DNA of 64,000 bases from Zingiber officinale (taxonomy: Eukaryota; Streptophyta; Magnoliopsida; Zingiberales; Zingiberaceae), in contig NC_055987.1 of NCBI RefSeq assembly GCF_018446385.1, positions 9,757,705 to 9,821,704 on the forward strand. The letters are read 5' to 3'. Positions 30,439 to 42,525 of the stretch are shown here, piece by piece. A program made the position numbers and the translations under genes. The notes beneath the pieces were generated by a model. It made no database searches and was not told the DNA's origin. It saw only the letters and a list, made by a program, of their open reading frames with translations. Position 1 is the stretch's first letter. The number at the start of each line of letters is the position of its first letter.

Positions 30439-31400
30439 AATCCCCCACACTTAATCTTGGACGTCTCGTTCAAGTAAGGAAAACTAAAAATCACCTCCAC
30501 ACAAATTCCCCTAGCAATACCTAAAAGATGGTAAGAAGTAATTAACTAAGGTCATCTTAAAGATCACAAACAATCATGAATACAATCCAAACAATAATCA
30601 GTAGGTATGGTAGTTTCAATCCAATTGACAAATTAAGCAAGTTGCAATCTCACAAGGTATGTACCTATTCTAGCACTTACACTCAAAACATGTATTGATG
30701 GATCTCACTCAATGTCACTCACAACATTTCACTACCATAAGCTTGCTTATTTTCTAATTCTCCGCCACTATAAACATAGCATACATGAATTAAAAGGATT
30801 TAATCAACAAGAATTGAAATGGAAGCAAAAAGAACAATGAAAGTGAATGAAATGACAAAAGAAAAGAATTCAATGAAGAAAATGAGAGATAAGAGTATTG
30901 GAGGAATATACTTGATGAGTTGACCAATTTGATGTGAAAAGAGTTGTATACCATTTGTCATTACCAATTCAACATATCAAGCTAACCTCTCCTTCAATTT
31001 AATGGCAAACAAATAATCTTGATACTCTATCTTCCACTTGATACTCTCTTGATGTGCCATTTTTCAAAATTTTTCACTGTATTTTAACTGTCTTTCCACT
31101 TCAATTTCAACATTTGGAAACAAATCTCACAACACGTATCCAACACCCTCCCCCACACTTAAAATTTGGCCGTCTCGGATAATAGAAACACCATGCTTCC
31201 CAATGTATTAACACTCTAGATGGCACTGATTTTTCCTTTCTGCATAATTCTTTTTTCTTCATTTCTCTGTTTAATGTGTTTAATTTCATGATCCGAAATC
31301 TGTACAGAGAAATGGCACTCCACAGGTTTAAAAATGACCAAAAATTTGTAACAAGAATTGGCATGCATTATACAACATTCTCAATTCTGCTTCACAGTTT
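30439..31400 (-). other. 3' internal region of the Athila-type element, near the polypurine tract
   Basis: The polypurine tract is the minus-strand reading of AATCCCCCACACTT (30439-30452). A second such word (CTCCCCCACACTTAAAATTT) lies near 31148, and a third, TCTCCCACACTTAAACTTT, near 35400; each is followed by a CGTCTCG- or CATCTAG-like word. No open frame of interest. Confidence 0.5.
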
Positions 31401-34400
31401 GTCTTCAAAATTTGATTCCAGATCATTGCAGCTACCCCCCTTCTAGCGCCACCCCGCAGCACTAACAATCATTCTGCTGAAAACTTTTTCCTGCTCCTAA
31501 ATTCCTATAAGCTTCAGATTTTGACTCTAAATTAACAATCATTGCAGAAATTTAATTCTGTTGTTGGCAAGCAAATTTCTGCATTTAGGTATCCATAGCT
31601 ACAACTTACTTGAAAAGTGATTAGAAATCAGCAAGCATCTAATTATCTTAGCTCTTACGCTTCTCCTTTTCAAAGATCAGATTTCAATTTCAATTTCAGA
31701 ATTTCCAGAGCTTCAGAATTTAAGATTCAAAACAATCAAACTTCCCTTGCTCTATACTCAAAAACTAAAGTAGCCTTGGTCACAGAACTCAGCTTCAATC
31801 AACATAACTCCAAAACTCAGCAATTCAAATTAATTCTGCAACTCATAGTTTCAGAATTCAGTTGCTCGAATTTGATTCAAAATTCAGTAAGAAATTAAAG
31901 AGTTGCAGCTCCAATTCAACCTGCAATCAAATTTAATCTCTAACTCAAAGAATTAAGGATTCCAAATGGTTAAGGGGTTCATACTTTCATATTCAAGCTC
32001 AATTTTAAGGAACAAATTCTGATATAGCTCTTAATGTGCATCACCATTCAAACAATAAGTTTCAAACTTAATGTAGTTCCAAAATCTTGAAACAACTCAG
32101 CATTTCTTCAATAATGCTGACAACATCAGTTACATCAGTTACAAATCTCTTAATTTCAGAATCTGGAGATCAGCAGTTGGCACAAGAAATACATTCTATT
32201 ACAACAACGATAGTTCAGATTTCCAGAATTGATCAGTATCTAAAAGTTAATCTTCAGCTTCATTAATCAAGATTTTAACCTGAAAGTAGATATCATCTAG
32301 CATCAAATTAATAGGACTAAAATTCAGTTATGTTCCGGATAGAAGAAATATGAAAAATTGGCACAAAACATGTACTTATTGGTACATTGATTCCAACTCT
32401 GCAATTCTGCAAAATTCCAACACTTATATAGTTTTTGTTAACATCCAAAAATTGTCACAGTACATTGATTCCTGGTCTGTTCAAAAACCACTTGAACCAA
32501 CTAATTATAGCCAAATCAGTAAGCACATATCAGTTTGCAGTTAACAGAGTACAATGGTATTTGATAAATTGCCCCATCTCTGCACTACAATTTCGCAACA
32601 ATCCAGTAGCTAACTAAAATTCAGCAACTGCATTCTTCCAAGCTTTTGAGTAAATAACATCAAATAACATTGCAAATCAGACATTGAGCTTGAATTTGAT
32701 TTCTGCAACAGATTTTGTTACTGATTTCTGATACAACTTTGATACAAGGTTTAATTTCTGAATTGCAATCTGTTTATCCAGTATCCTCCTTATCCCAGCA
32801 GCCACTCCATGGATTTACTACATATTAGCACTGTCAATTCCAGATTTCAAAATTCAGCATATAGAATTGAGCACACTGATCAAAGAGATGCACTCCTTGT
32901 ACAATTCCTCCTTCCCTCTTTCTGTTTCTGATTCTACAGATTCGAATTAATTATAAACAAAGGTCATTTGGTGGTGTGATTATTGCATGACTCTAAGGAT
33001 CATTGGCACCAGCTGTCAGCTTTTCTGAAATTCAGTTTTAGAAACTTGAATATGTGCAGTTCAATTTCTGTCGATATTGTGTACTAGTGCATTACAATGA
33101 AATGTTTAAATTCAGCTGGTTGCTTGAAAAAAAAAATTGTCTTAGCATAACCTCTCATTAAGTTCTGCAAACTTAAGAGATAGAATCAAACAAAACATAT
33201 ACCAGCTGGAAAAGGATTCTGCTGTAATCTTTAAATAGGTTCGGAACTTAACTCTTTCCTGAAAATTCCAGCTTAACAATTTAGCAACAAGATTTAGTCA
33301 TACAATCCCTTTCCAGTGCTCTGATTTCTTTTCTGTGCAGGAACTATATAAGCTGCTAATGATTCCAACCCTTAGTGTCAGATTCAGTTTCAGAGGTAAC
33401 GTCAAGTAATAAATTCAGAAATGAAACTGCATAAAAATCTTTGATTTCAGATTCCAGTCTCATGTTTGGCAATAAAAATAATAGGACTCCATTAAACACA
33501 AAGATGAACAGATGCAGTCCTTCAAGAGCTGGATTTTGATATTGCTGTACATATGAAATTTAGTTCAGTATCTACTTATCAGAATTAGCAAACAGGACTG
33601 GCACTAGCAGGATACAATTCCAACATTTCTAAATCCATTTCAGCAGCTCCATACGTATGCATTTCTGTTTAAAGATTTAGCTCCACATTTTGTATTGGCA
33701 CCAAATTCTTTTTTTTTAAAAAAAAAACTCTGTTGACCAAGATAAAAATCTATAGAACACCAATAACAATCTTGATCACAGTGAGTTTAATATTCTGGTT
33801 TCCTTTCTCTTGAAAAGTACATGGCTTATAATAACTCATTTTCCAAAATTAGCCCAAAAACAGTGATCTACAGATTTCACAAGCATGCTGGACAGATTCT
33901 AGCTACACTTCCATGATCCTTCTTTTCTTTTCTGAAATTACAGATATTCCAACTCACTGATTTAAGCTCTGAAATGCAACTGGCCGATTTAGCAACTTCA
34001 ACATTTGTAAACCTTCAGCAGCTCCTCAATTAATTCCCAGGTTCATGACAGTATCAGTACTGTCATTTCTTGCAGCCTGATAAGATTTCCTGCACATTTA
34101 TGTTCTTTCATTAATCTGATGCGAAATTACCATTTGTTTCCTCACACTTTAGAATTTCACAAGATCTTCTCCTCAACTTGATATTGCTTCTGAATTTTGA
34201 TATACCATAGCTAGCTGCATTTGTTTTCTTTTCTATTTCTACAAAGAATCCAGTTTTAACATATCCTTTCAAGTACTCTAATTTCTGCACTCCAGCACTT
34301 TGATAACAGAATCTGAACTCATCTCCTTTATATATTTTCATTTATGCACTACTCCAACTCTTCAATTATTGAAAATCTGCACCAAGAAATGGGCACTCTA

Positions 34401-35440
34401 CAGATTTGAACTTGGCACATATATTTGGCACATTGAACTTGCATGCATCCATTTATCAGCAATTGCAATTTGCTTCCAGAATTCAGATTCTCTTCCAGCA
34501 GCTTCAATTCAAAGTCATTGATGAAAGAAAATTAGTAATCCAGAATCCAATTCAGAGTTAAGTTCTGAATTCTGGTTTCCAGATTCTAGTTTCAGAATTT
34601 CACAATTTTCAGCTTCCACTCCTGATTTTCTTCATCAAGGGACTCACACCATTTCTTGTAGCAGAGTTCCAGAACTTATGATGTTCAATTCAGAGAAACA
34701 TCAAACATCAAACTGGTGCATAAAAAATGAATACAAACTTGATACAACAATTAAAGTTGCATTCTGTTTTCCAGCTTTTCTCCTAACTGTTTTTAGTGTC
34801 AATTACTGCCCTTTTCTTCAACTTTTCAGAATTTATAATGTTATTTCCAAGTGCTTCATTAGTGGAATGATATTTAACAACTAAATTTCTAATTCTGATC
34901 CATTTTGATCAGATTACAATAGCTACAAAAACCTCCTGTTTCTGCATTTCTGTGTTCTACATTTCTATCTACTTATATTCAGAGCCAAAATGTGAATTTG
35001 GCATCAAAGTAATAGTACTCCACAGATTGGAATTGGCACCCACAATTTGCAAATCCAATTCACAGCTCAACTCTTGACTCCTCTTAAGTTTCTGTTTTGC
35101 ATTACTGCACTTTTTTCTCTGCAAATTCTGCACCAAAAATTCCAGGAATTCAAATCATAAAACAGATTAGCATCCTTGCTCTATGTATCACTATTCTTTT
35201 CCATGCAGTTATGCACCTCATTATTGCCTCCCAACAGCAACACACACTCACTGGAAAATGTCTATCAGTAGACCTCACTGCCTTAAGCAATTTGGGCACT
35301 TGATAATGCTCCAACAATTCCAATAAATCACATACAATCAAAAATCAATTCTCACAAAGCCATCTAAATCCTTCATCATCCTTAAACATATACCAATCTT
35401 CTCCCACACTTAAACTTTTGTTCATCTAGTCAAGCCAACT
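31401..35440 (-). repeat. 4-kb field of degenerate CAGAATT / TTCTGCA words
   Basis: The stretch is non-coding and built from short words that recur without fixed period: CAGAATTC, TTTCAGAATT, TTCTGCAA, CAGCTTC. A longer block resembling GGCACTCCACAGATTTGAA with TTGGCAC close by recurs near 31313, 34391 and 35010. This looks like an old, scrambled repeat field in the 3' part of the element. Confidence 0.5.
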
Positions 35441-35897
35441 CATCAAGATTTCAACCAACACTCCAAATGAAATGAAGACAAAGCAAGGTGATCAAGAGTT
35501 AGAATGCTAGATAAAAATGTTTCAAGAAAAATTGTGAGGAAGGAAATTTGGAATTTATGAGAGAGCAAGAATGATAAATTTCCTTTATTTCCATGCATAC
35601 AAATGCTATTGTGACTTTGAAAAGAAGCAAAGCAAGTTCTAGAGTTTAATTTGCTATGAGTGCATGCCACACAAGAAAAAAAAATAATTAGGTAAAGGCT
35701 TAAAGTGGACCTCACTAGGTAATATTCATGCAAACAAGCTCAACTAATCAAATTGGAATCCACCACCAAATTAACCAATATCATGTGAAAAAGCATCCAA
35801 TCATGTCACATGATCTAAATTTGATGATCAAATTTAAGAAGCTTTTACCATCTTAAAAATATTACTTAAGAAATTCCCATAGAGACTTTTATTCAAA
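35441..35897 (-). other. Non-coding sequence downstream of the element's single ORF
   Basis: AT-rich; a minus-strand frame at 35443-35733 has no recognisable feature. Lies between the end of the ORF and the degenerate repeat field. Confidence 0.5.
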
Positions 35898-36908
35898 TTA
35901 AAATGCCATGTAGTAGCAAAATACAAAGTATGAAACTAAAGAAATGCATAAAAAGAATTTATTAACAAAGCATGAATTAAAATACAAAAGAAACCGAAAT
36001 TGGAACCAACTCCCCTTTAATTCCGGCGGTCGAAGAAGATTTAGCAACAAAATCCACACCGGGAATGGAGTACTTTTGGTTGCAATTAACTTCTTTTTAT
36101 TGACCATTTTTCCATTGCAAATTATCTTTGGAGGTCTGAGGCGGTTCAGTGTAAGCATCCACTCCGGAAGCTTGTACTCTCCTACAACATCAATAAAGGA
36201 AAATAACTCCCACACGCATGTGGGGTAAAAAGATAGGAGAATATTAGTGTGGGTATAAAATTTATCAAGAATTGAATCACAACTAATGAAATCAACAAAT
36301 GGTACCTCTATGGAATTTTCTGATAAATCACAAAAATCACTAACCTTGTCATCTTGAAAGGTACCTGGAGTGGTGATTGTTACCTCCTCTTCATCAAGAT
36401 ATGGCTCAAGCTTTTGTTCTGGTGAATGTTCATCCTCATGTAGTGATTCTTGGGTACTTGGCTCCATAGCAGAAGTCCCTACACTTACATCTTCAATTCT
36501 TGGTGGTTCTTGAGGTAATGCTTCCAGTAAGCACTCCCCTACACTTAAATCAACTTCCACAATTAAATTTTCACTTCCTGCATTATTCACAACATCTAGA
36601 GCAACATCATTAGTAGAATCAAAAATATTTTCAACTACATCATCACAACAATAAAAAGTACTTAAAGAATCAAATGAAGAAGTAGATGCAGTGTCAGGCC
36701 TGAGAAGATATCCACAATCCATCTCTTCACTGATGGTTTGGGTTTGTAATTGATGAATGGATGATGTAATCTGATCCAAATTATTCTGTATATTCTGTAT
36801 CCTTGAGTATTGCTGCTCTTGATGCTCATTCATTTGTTGCATAATTTCCCTGAGTTTCCATGTTGTCTCATCCATTCGAGGTTCATTCTGTTGAAAAAAA
36901 TTTGACAT
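35898..36908 (-). CDS. Single ORF of the Athila-type element, gag-like N-part and acidic middle, function unknown
   Basis: 336 codons from the ATG at 36908. The N-terminus (MSNFFQQNEPRMDETTWKLR, then EIMQQMNEHQEQQYSRIQNI) is a Gln-rich coiled coil of the kind found in the C-terminal part of Athila gag. The middle is strongly acidic with repeated Glu/Asp and Pro (LPQEPPRIEDVSVG, EDEHSPEQKLEPYLDEEEVT). Two near-repeats end in LNRLRPPKIICNGK and LNLLRPPELKGSWF. The C-terminus is hydrophobic (FFLCISLVSYFVFCYYMAF), possibly a membrane segment. Upstream in the same frame a readable stretch (ENYQCFQPEYQFYPSMDRQN) is cut off by one TAA near 36970, so the ancestral protein was longer by at least 60 residues. 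No enzyme motif. Confidence 0.5.
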   Translation of the reverse strand: MSNFFQQNEPRMDETTWKLREIMQQMNEHQEQQYSRIQNIQNNLDQITSSIHQLQTQTISEEMDCGYLLRPDTASTSSFDSLSTFYCCDDVVENIFDSTNDVALDVVNNAGSENLIVEVDLSVGECLLEALPQEPPRIEDVSVGTSAMEPSTQESLHEDEHSPEQKLEPYLDEEEVTITTPGTFQDDKVSDFCDLSENSIEVPFVDFISCDSILDKFYTHTNILLSFYPTCVWELFSFIDVVGEYKLPEWMLTLNRLRPPKIICNGKMVNKKKLIATKSTPFPVWILLLNLLRPPELKGSWFQFRFLLYFNSCFVNKFFLCISLVSYFVFCYYMAF

Positions 36909-37397
36909 AAAATTTGTTGAAACCTCTTGAAACCCATATGAACTCTGGTAGGCTAGATATGGCTCAACAAATTATCCATGTGCACTTTCATACCTGAAAC
37001 ATGAATTATCCACCCAATTAGCACTAAAATCATTAGAAAATGATTCATACCTATTTTGTCGATCCATGCTTGGGTAAAACTGATACTCAGGTTGAAAACA
37101 CTGATAATTCTCCATTCCACCTCCAAAATTCTGAAAATATGGATCCAAGCTTAAGAAATCTCCTGTTCTTCACTACAACACTAGAAATCAATGTTAGAAT
37201 ACTCAAATGCATAAAGTTTCAATCACATGAAAACATGAACAGTAAAAGCATTTAAAAATTCAAGAACTAATCAACATGAAAATACAAAAAGAAATAAGCA
37301 ATCGAATCAATCAAGATGCTAACAAATAAAATCACTCAATGATTAATCTAAAATTAAACACACATTGCTAGTCTTCCCCGGCAACGGCGCCAAAATT
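36909..37397 (-). other. Leader and broken ORF start of the Athila-type element
   Basis: The minus strand begins with the primer-binding region (complement of CCCCGGCAACGGCGCCAAAA, about 37378-37397) and an AT-rich leader. A frame with DPYFQNFGGG, MDRQNRYESFSNDFSANWVD and RYESAHG then runs into a TAA near 36970. Confidence 0.55.
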
Positions 37398-39189
37398 TGG
37401 TGTTAACCATTTTGCATGTCACTTGGCACATCAAATTAATAAAGATTGAAACTCATTGTAATTAAAGCAAACACGTGTAGTAAAGAGTCTCAAGTCGTAT
37501 TTTTCCAAGGTTAACTAGTTAATGTGTGCTAATTCTAAAATTGGTTCCAATCAAGTTATTACGTTAACAAAATCAATTTAACTTTTCCATTTAATTCACA
37601 CTTCAAATTGAATGCTTACAAGATCACAAATAAATCAAATAATGTCCATTCTTACCTAATCATGATTAAACTTCTCCTCATCACATTTTCACAACTAATT
37701 GAGCATTATTAATTCAAATTCTTCAACCAAACTAATTTACCGATCTCATACATGTTCAAAAACTTTCCACTGAGTTAAACAATCGATAACTCACATTAAC
37801 ATCCAACCTTAAATCTTCTTAACAGTGATAATGAATCCAAGATATAAAATAATTGTTTTCCTAGACTTTGAATTGGAATTAAGCCTTAACTTGTAGAAAC
37901 CGAAACATATAATGAAAAAAACTAGAATTAGATTGCAACAAAGTTAGAAACTAAACTTGACTAATCATTACAAAAGTCTAAGGTATCAAAATTTCAGATC
38001 AGGAATTAGAAATCAGGCATGGGGTTTACAAAGAAAATTCAAACTAAAACTGAAACAAGAAATGGAACTCAACGAATAAAGTGCAAGCTACCTATCAGAT
38101 CTTCAGATCTGAGCAAAGGCAAACACAATTCTAAAACAAAATGAAAGAAAACTAAACCCTAACATTCTACAAACTCCAAACCGAAACCAATCTTCTCCAT
38201 TCTACCGTAACAACAGAAATGCATCAGAAACCTCCCCTCAACATCCAACAACGATCACTAAGCTTACAACTATCATCAGAAGGCGCACACGGCTCTTGGA
38301 AACCTCCCCTCAAGCTCACATCTATCTAATAAACTCACCAGCCGAAGAAAATAGAGCATGGATCTGTTATTCACAAACCAATCCAATTGATCAGATTGAG
38401 CTAGCTTGCTATGGAATGACGATCGGAAAGATGATCAGAAGCTATCGGAAACCTCCCCTCAAGCTCTGGTGACTGTGAAAATCGCTGAACAAGAAACCTC
38501 CCTTGTTCAAGATCGCGACGATGAACAGACCCACGGCGCGCCGAGAAACCTCCCTCAAACACTCTCTAATCGCCGGAAGATGGACGTCGTCAGCTCAGAA
38601 TCGTCGTCGTCGGAGAAGAAAAAGAATCGAATCTGGAATTGAAGAATGGGAACTCGACGCTGCGATGGAGAAGATGAAGACACTGTAGAAGAAATCGCGA
38701 CCGAGCCCAAGGAAGCACTGTAGCTTCTCAAACGTTTTAAACCTCTCCTCATTTGATCGGACGATCCGTATTGATTTGGGCTGGATCAACGGTTGGATCA
38801 TCTCGGATCCGAATCAAAACTTCCGGATCTTCATCAATGGACTGGATCTGCTCCTCATTAGGTCGGATGGACCAGATGCTTGACGGATGGCTCAGATATG
38901 CTTGATTGTAGATGAACGGTCCAAATAGCTCCAAGGTATAATCGCCTCATTAAGCCCTTGATTAAAGCCCAAATGCGGTCTGATTTGATCGGGTCCATGA
39001 CCCTTTTGATGCCTACAAAATAAGAATCAAATATTAGCACCAAATACCATGAAAATTAGCTAATTTGCAATTAGGTCCAAAATCAAATGCAATATTGAGA
39101 TATGATGTAAAATGTGAGATTAAGCTATAAAAATATCATTAAAACATGCATTATGAATCAAGATAATATAGCCAAAATCATGGTTATCA
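37398..39189 (-). mobile_element. 5' LTR of the Athila-type element
   Basis: Partner of 28647-30438 and of equal length. Differences seen by eye are mostly C/T or A/G changes. Ends ATCATGGTTATCA on the plus strand, followed by ACGAT. Confidence 0.8.
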
Positions 39190-39734
39190 ACGATCCCTTA
39201 GTTTAGGGCAAAACCAACTATACATCTCACAAGAATCATAAGATGACTTGTGTGTGTTTTAATACACGTTAGATACAAGTGAGATGTTAGGATGGTGAAC
39301 AAAACTCAAGATGTTGATTTAGTGCATCTTGTTGAGTTTTAGGTTCATCAAAACACATAGTTATGTGGTTTCCAATCAGTGGGAAAGCCAATGTACAAGC
39401 CATGTGCATTGAGCCCAAAGAACATGGTTGGATATTGGTTTTGAAAATGATTTTAAAATATTTTTGAAAAACCTTGGTGAAGACTATCTTTTGATAGTTA
39501 TCATCATTGAATAGTTAGACACAAACTTGAAGAAAACACTAAAGTTTCTATAAGTTTTCAAATTTGTGTCAATCTTTGAAAATAAGAGATATTTTCATAG
39601 AAAACTATTTTTCCTTGATAAAGTATACCCTAAATAAGTTCTACATGAATTTTAATGATTTTTAGAATTTTGTAGAATTTTTGGAGAGTTTTTGAATTTC
39701 GCTGAAATTGAATTTCAGGAAATCAGAAATTCAA

Positions 39735-39935
39735 TCAATCAGCCGATCGATTGGGAAGCGACTTCCCGTGAATAGAAGGGTATTGAATCGATCAGCCGAT
39801 TAATTGACCCAGGCTGGATCGATCAGTGGATCGATTCAGAGGGTATTTCTACGAGCAGTAGCTTGCGGAATCGATCAATGGATCGATTAAAGTGATTTCA
39901 ATCGATTGAGTCCCAACTTCAATCGATTGGGAAGT
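39735..39935. repeat. GATCGAT palindromes in internal sequence
   Basis: Five near-palindromes (for example AATCAGCCGATCGATTGGG, then GGATCGATCAGTGGATCGAT) like those of the LTR modules but outside the LTR. They lie about 1.2 kb before the polypurine tract. Confidence 0.75.
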
Positions 39936-40469
39936 CTGATTTTAGCTTGGAAAGCCTGATTTTAGCACTTCAAGTCACTTCAAGTTCCAATAACCATTCC
40001 AAACCCCTTGGAATACATTTGTAGATATTTAGAGGGAGTTTTCATGATGAAAACAAGTATGGATTGTTTAAAAGAAACTAAAGTGAAGTTTAGGATAAGG
40101 TTTAGTTTCAATTTTGAATTTTGGAACCTTAAAACTTCAAGTTTTGATTTTCAGGGGTCATTAACTATTCCTATCCCTATGGTATACACCTGTATACATT
40201 TAGGGGGAGTTTTCATGTTGAAAACAAGAATGGATTGGTTAAGGTAGACTTAGGTGAAGTTTAGGTTGAGGTTTAGTTTCATTATTGAATTTTGAACCTC
40301 AAAACTTTGAATTTTGGTTTTCCTAATTATTTAGAAATCCCAAGTCATTGTTGGAGCAATGATAGAAGTTTGACCATGTTTTTAGGGGAATTACTCTTTG
40401 AAAACATAAAAATCTTTTCAAAGACCTTGGAAGGTGGGTTAAACCTTTGTGATTAATTAATACTCAAGG

Positions 40470-40790
40470 TCGAGTATTGGGGAGCAATGGAAGATTGGTT
40501 ATCTTCATTGCTAGGATGATATATGCTCTCGGATGAGCATTATGGAGTAGATTAATGCTCAAAGGGGAGCATTGGGTTAATGAAGGGGATCAGACCTTCA
40601 TTGGTAAAATGAAAATTACTCTTGGATGAACATTAAGAAGAGATTACTGCTCAAGGGAGAGCATTGAATACAATGAATGGGAGTTCATTGGGAAGTTGAT
40701 GCATGCTCTAGGATGTGCAGTGTGAAGTGAATTAGAGCTCAAGGGGGAGCTTTGACGATAATGAAGAGTATGAGATCTTCATTGTGGGGT
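40470..40790 (+). repeat. About 89-bp tandem repeat, four copies
   Basis: Units centre on a GCTCAAGGGGGAGCATTG word at about 40470, 40557, 40649 and 40739, each with a GATCTTCATTG-like partner and a CTAGGATGAGCAT-like partner. The word is itself a near hairpin (GCTC...GAGC). Confidence 0.6.
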
Positions 40791-41339
40791 TGTTAACAAT
40801 ATATAGGGTTGTCAACAACGTAGAGTTAACTCTTAAGGAGAATAGTTTATTTTCAGTTTTTGATGTGTAACAAAGAGGGAGAATGGAAGGCTAAGGTAGA
40901 CCTTCATCCCAAGTAGGGGGAGTTTGCCTAGGCCTTCATCCCAAGTAGGGGGAGTTTGCCCTCTAGGAAAGGGAGAGAATGAAGGAAACCTTCATTCATG
41001 CCTTGTCATGAAGAAGTTAAGGCTATGGGATTTAGCCTTGTGATAAAAAAGAGGTTAAGGCAATGAGATTTAACCTTGGTATAAGGAAAAGGTTAAAACT
41101 ATGGGATTTAGAGAAATTGTCAAACATCAAAAAGGAGGAGATTGTTGGGGCAATTTTCCTAGGTCAAGTTTGACCAGTTTGACTAAGCTTGAGTTGGGTC
41201 AAGCTTGAGTCAGGATTTGAGTTTTGATGTTTGACAATATATGGAGATTGCTGGAGCAATCGTCCGATCGTGGGGATGGTCAAGGGATTGACCAGGTTGA
41301 TGAGAAGACAAGTCAAGTGGGTCAGTGTTGACCGGAGAC

Positions 41340-41935
41340 TTGACCGGGTAAGTCCTAACTGGAGTTTAGGCATCTGGGAAAGTCCTAACTGGAGGTTAAG
41401 CAAGAGAGAAGTCAAGTAGGTCAAGGTTGATAGGAGACTTGACTGGGTAAGTCCTAACTGGAGTTTAGGCAATGGGAAAGTCCTAACTGGAGTTTAGGCA
41501 TCTGGGAAAGTCCTAACTGGAGGTTAGGCAAGAGAGAAGTCAACTAGGTCAAGGTTGATAGGAGACTTGACTGGGAAAGTCCTAATTAGAGATTAGGCAA
41601 AGGTAAGTCCAACAGGAAGGTTGGCAAGAGTGAAAATCCAAGTAGGTCAGTGTTGACCAAACTTGGTGGTGAAAATCTTGATAAGTGAGATCAGGCAATT
41701 GGAAAGTCCTAGTATAGCTAGGCAAAGGGAAAGTCCTGGTGAGCAGCTAGGCAACTGGAAAGTCTAAGTGTGATCTTGGCAAAAGGAAAGTCCTGGTGAG
41801 GAGCCAAGCAATTGGAAAGTCCAAGTGTGATCTTGACAAAGGGAAAATCCTGGTGAGGAGCCAGGCAATTGGAAAATCCAAATGTGATCTTGGCAAAGCA
41901 AGTCCTAGGGTGATTTGGTTAGGAGAACCTGACAA
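41340..41935. repeat. Hairpin array with covarying stems, 3' LTR copy
   Basis: Same order of stems as in the 5' LTR (CCTAAC/GTTAGG, CCTAAT/ATTAGG, CCAAC/GTTGG, CTTGAT/ATCAGG with one change, CCTAG/CTAGG, CCTGG or its decayed form, CCAAG/CTTGG). Some arms have taken single transitions since insertion, as expected of unselected LTR copies. Confidence 0.85.
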
Positions 41936-42139
41936 CTAGGATGAGGCCGATGGAAACTCCAGAAGGCAAGACGTGAAGGATGGGGAGATATCCGAGGGAC
42001 GCAAGGCTGATGGAGGAGGCTAGAAGGCTAGTTCGAGGTTGGTCGGGTGAGGCCAAATGCTAAGCATGGAGACCCAACAGGTCACAGTTGATCGAGAGTT
42101 GGGTTAGGAGTTTGGACTTGAGTTTGAGTCAAGTCCAGG

Positions 42140-42525
42140 CTAGTCAATCGATCGAGCGATCGATTGAATCAGGGTCCAATCGATCAGTGGATCGATTGGA
42201 GTGTGCTGCGAAGAAAGGAATGCCCCAATCGATTGGTCGATCTATTGGCACCATATTTCGTGAGCACAGAGCCCTTCCCAATTGATTAGGCGATCGATTG
42301 GGAGCTGCCAATCGATCGGTCGATCGATTGGGCAGGGGTGTTCTCGCGCCATCACGAGAAGCATAGAATGCTTCTGGATCGATCCACCGATCAATCCAGA
42401 TGTTCCCAATCGATCGGTCGATCGATTGGGATTCGACCGTTCGCAGGTTGCAGGTGATGGACGGCTAGGATTGTGCGGATGTGACGTGGCAATCGATTGG
42501 GGTTGATCTCAATCGATTGGGAGCA
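42140..42525. repeat. CAATCGATC hairpin module, 3' LTR copy
   Basis: Counterpart of 24515-24900, with the same eight words and single-base differences; the spacer after ATTCGACCGTT differs slightly. Confidence 0.85.

Larger units (their letters stand above)
28647..39189 (-). mobile_element. Athila-type non-autonomous LTR element nested in the gag-only element
   Basis: Two LTRs of about 1.79 kb (28647-30438 and 37398-39189) surround a 6.96-kb internal region. On the minus strand the sequence after the right LTR is TTTTGGCGCCGTTGCCGGGG, the Athila-type primer-binding site and leader, and AGTGTGGGGGATT precedes the left LTR as polypurine tract. The element therefore runs right to left. Flanks ATGAT (28642-28646) and ACGAT (39190-39194) are a plausible target duplication with one change. 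The only sizeable frame is at 35898-36908; no protease, RT, RNase H or integrase is seen. By eye the LTRs differ at about 30 sites, under 2%, so the insertion is young. Confidence 0.8.
39190..41142 (+). other. Gag-only element, 3' internal non-coding region
   Basis: No coding. Holds an isolated palindrome group (about 39735-39935, CAATCAGCCGATCGATTG kind), a diverged direct repeat of about 190 bp (about 40000-40330; both copies contain GGGAGTTTTCATG and TGAAAACAAG), four copies of an about 89-bp unit (40470-40790) and a polypurine tract (AAAAAGGAGGAGAT, ending at 41142). Confidence 0.65.
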
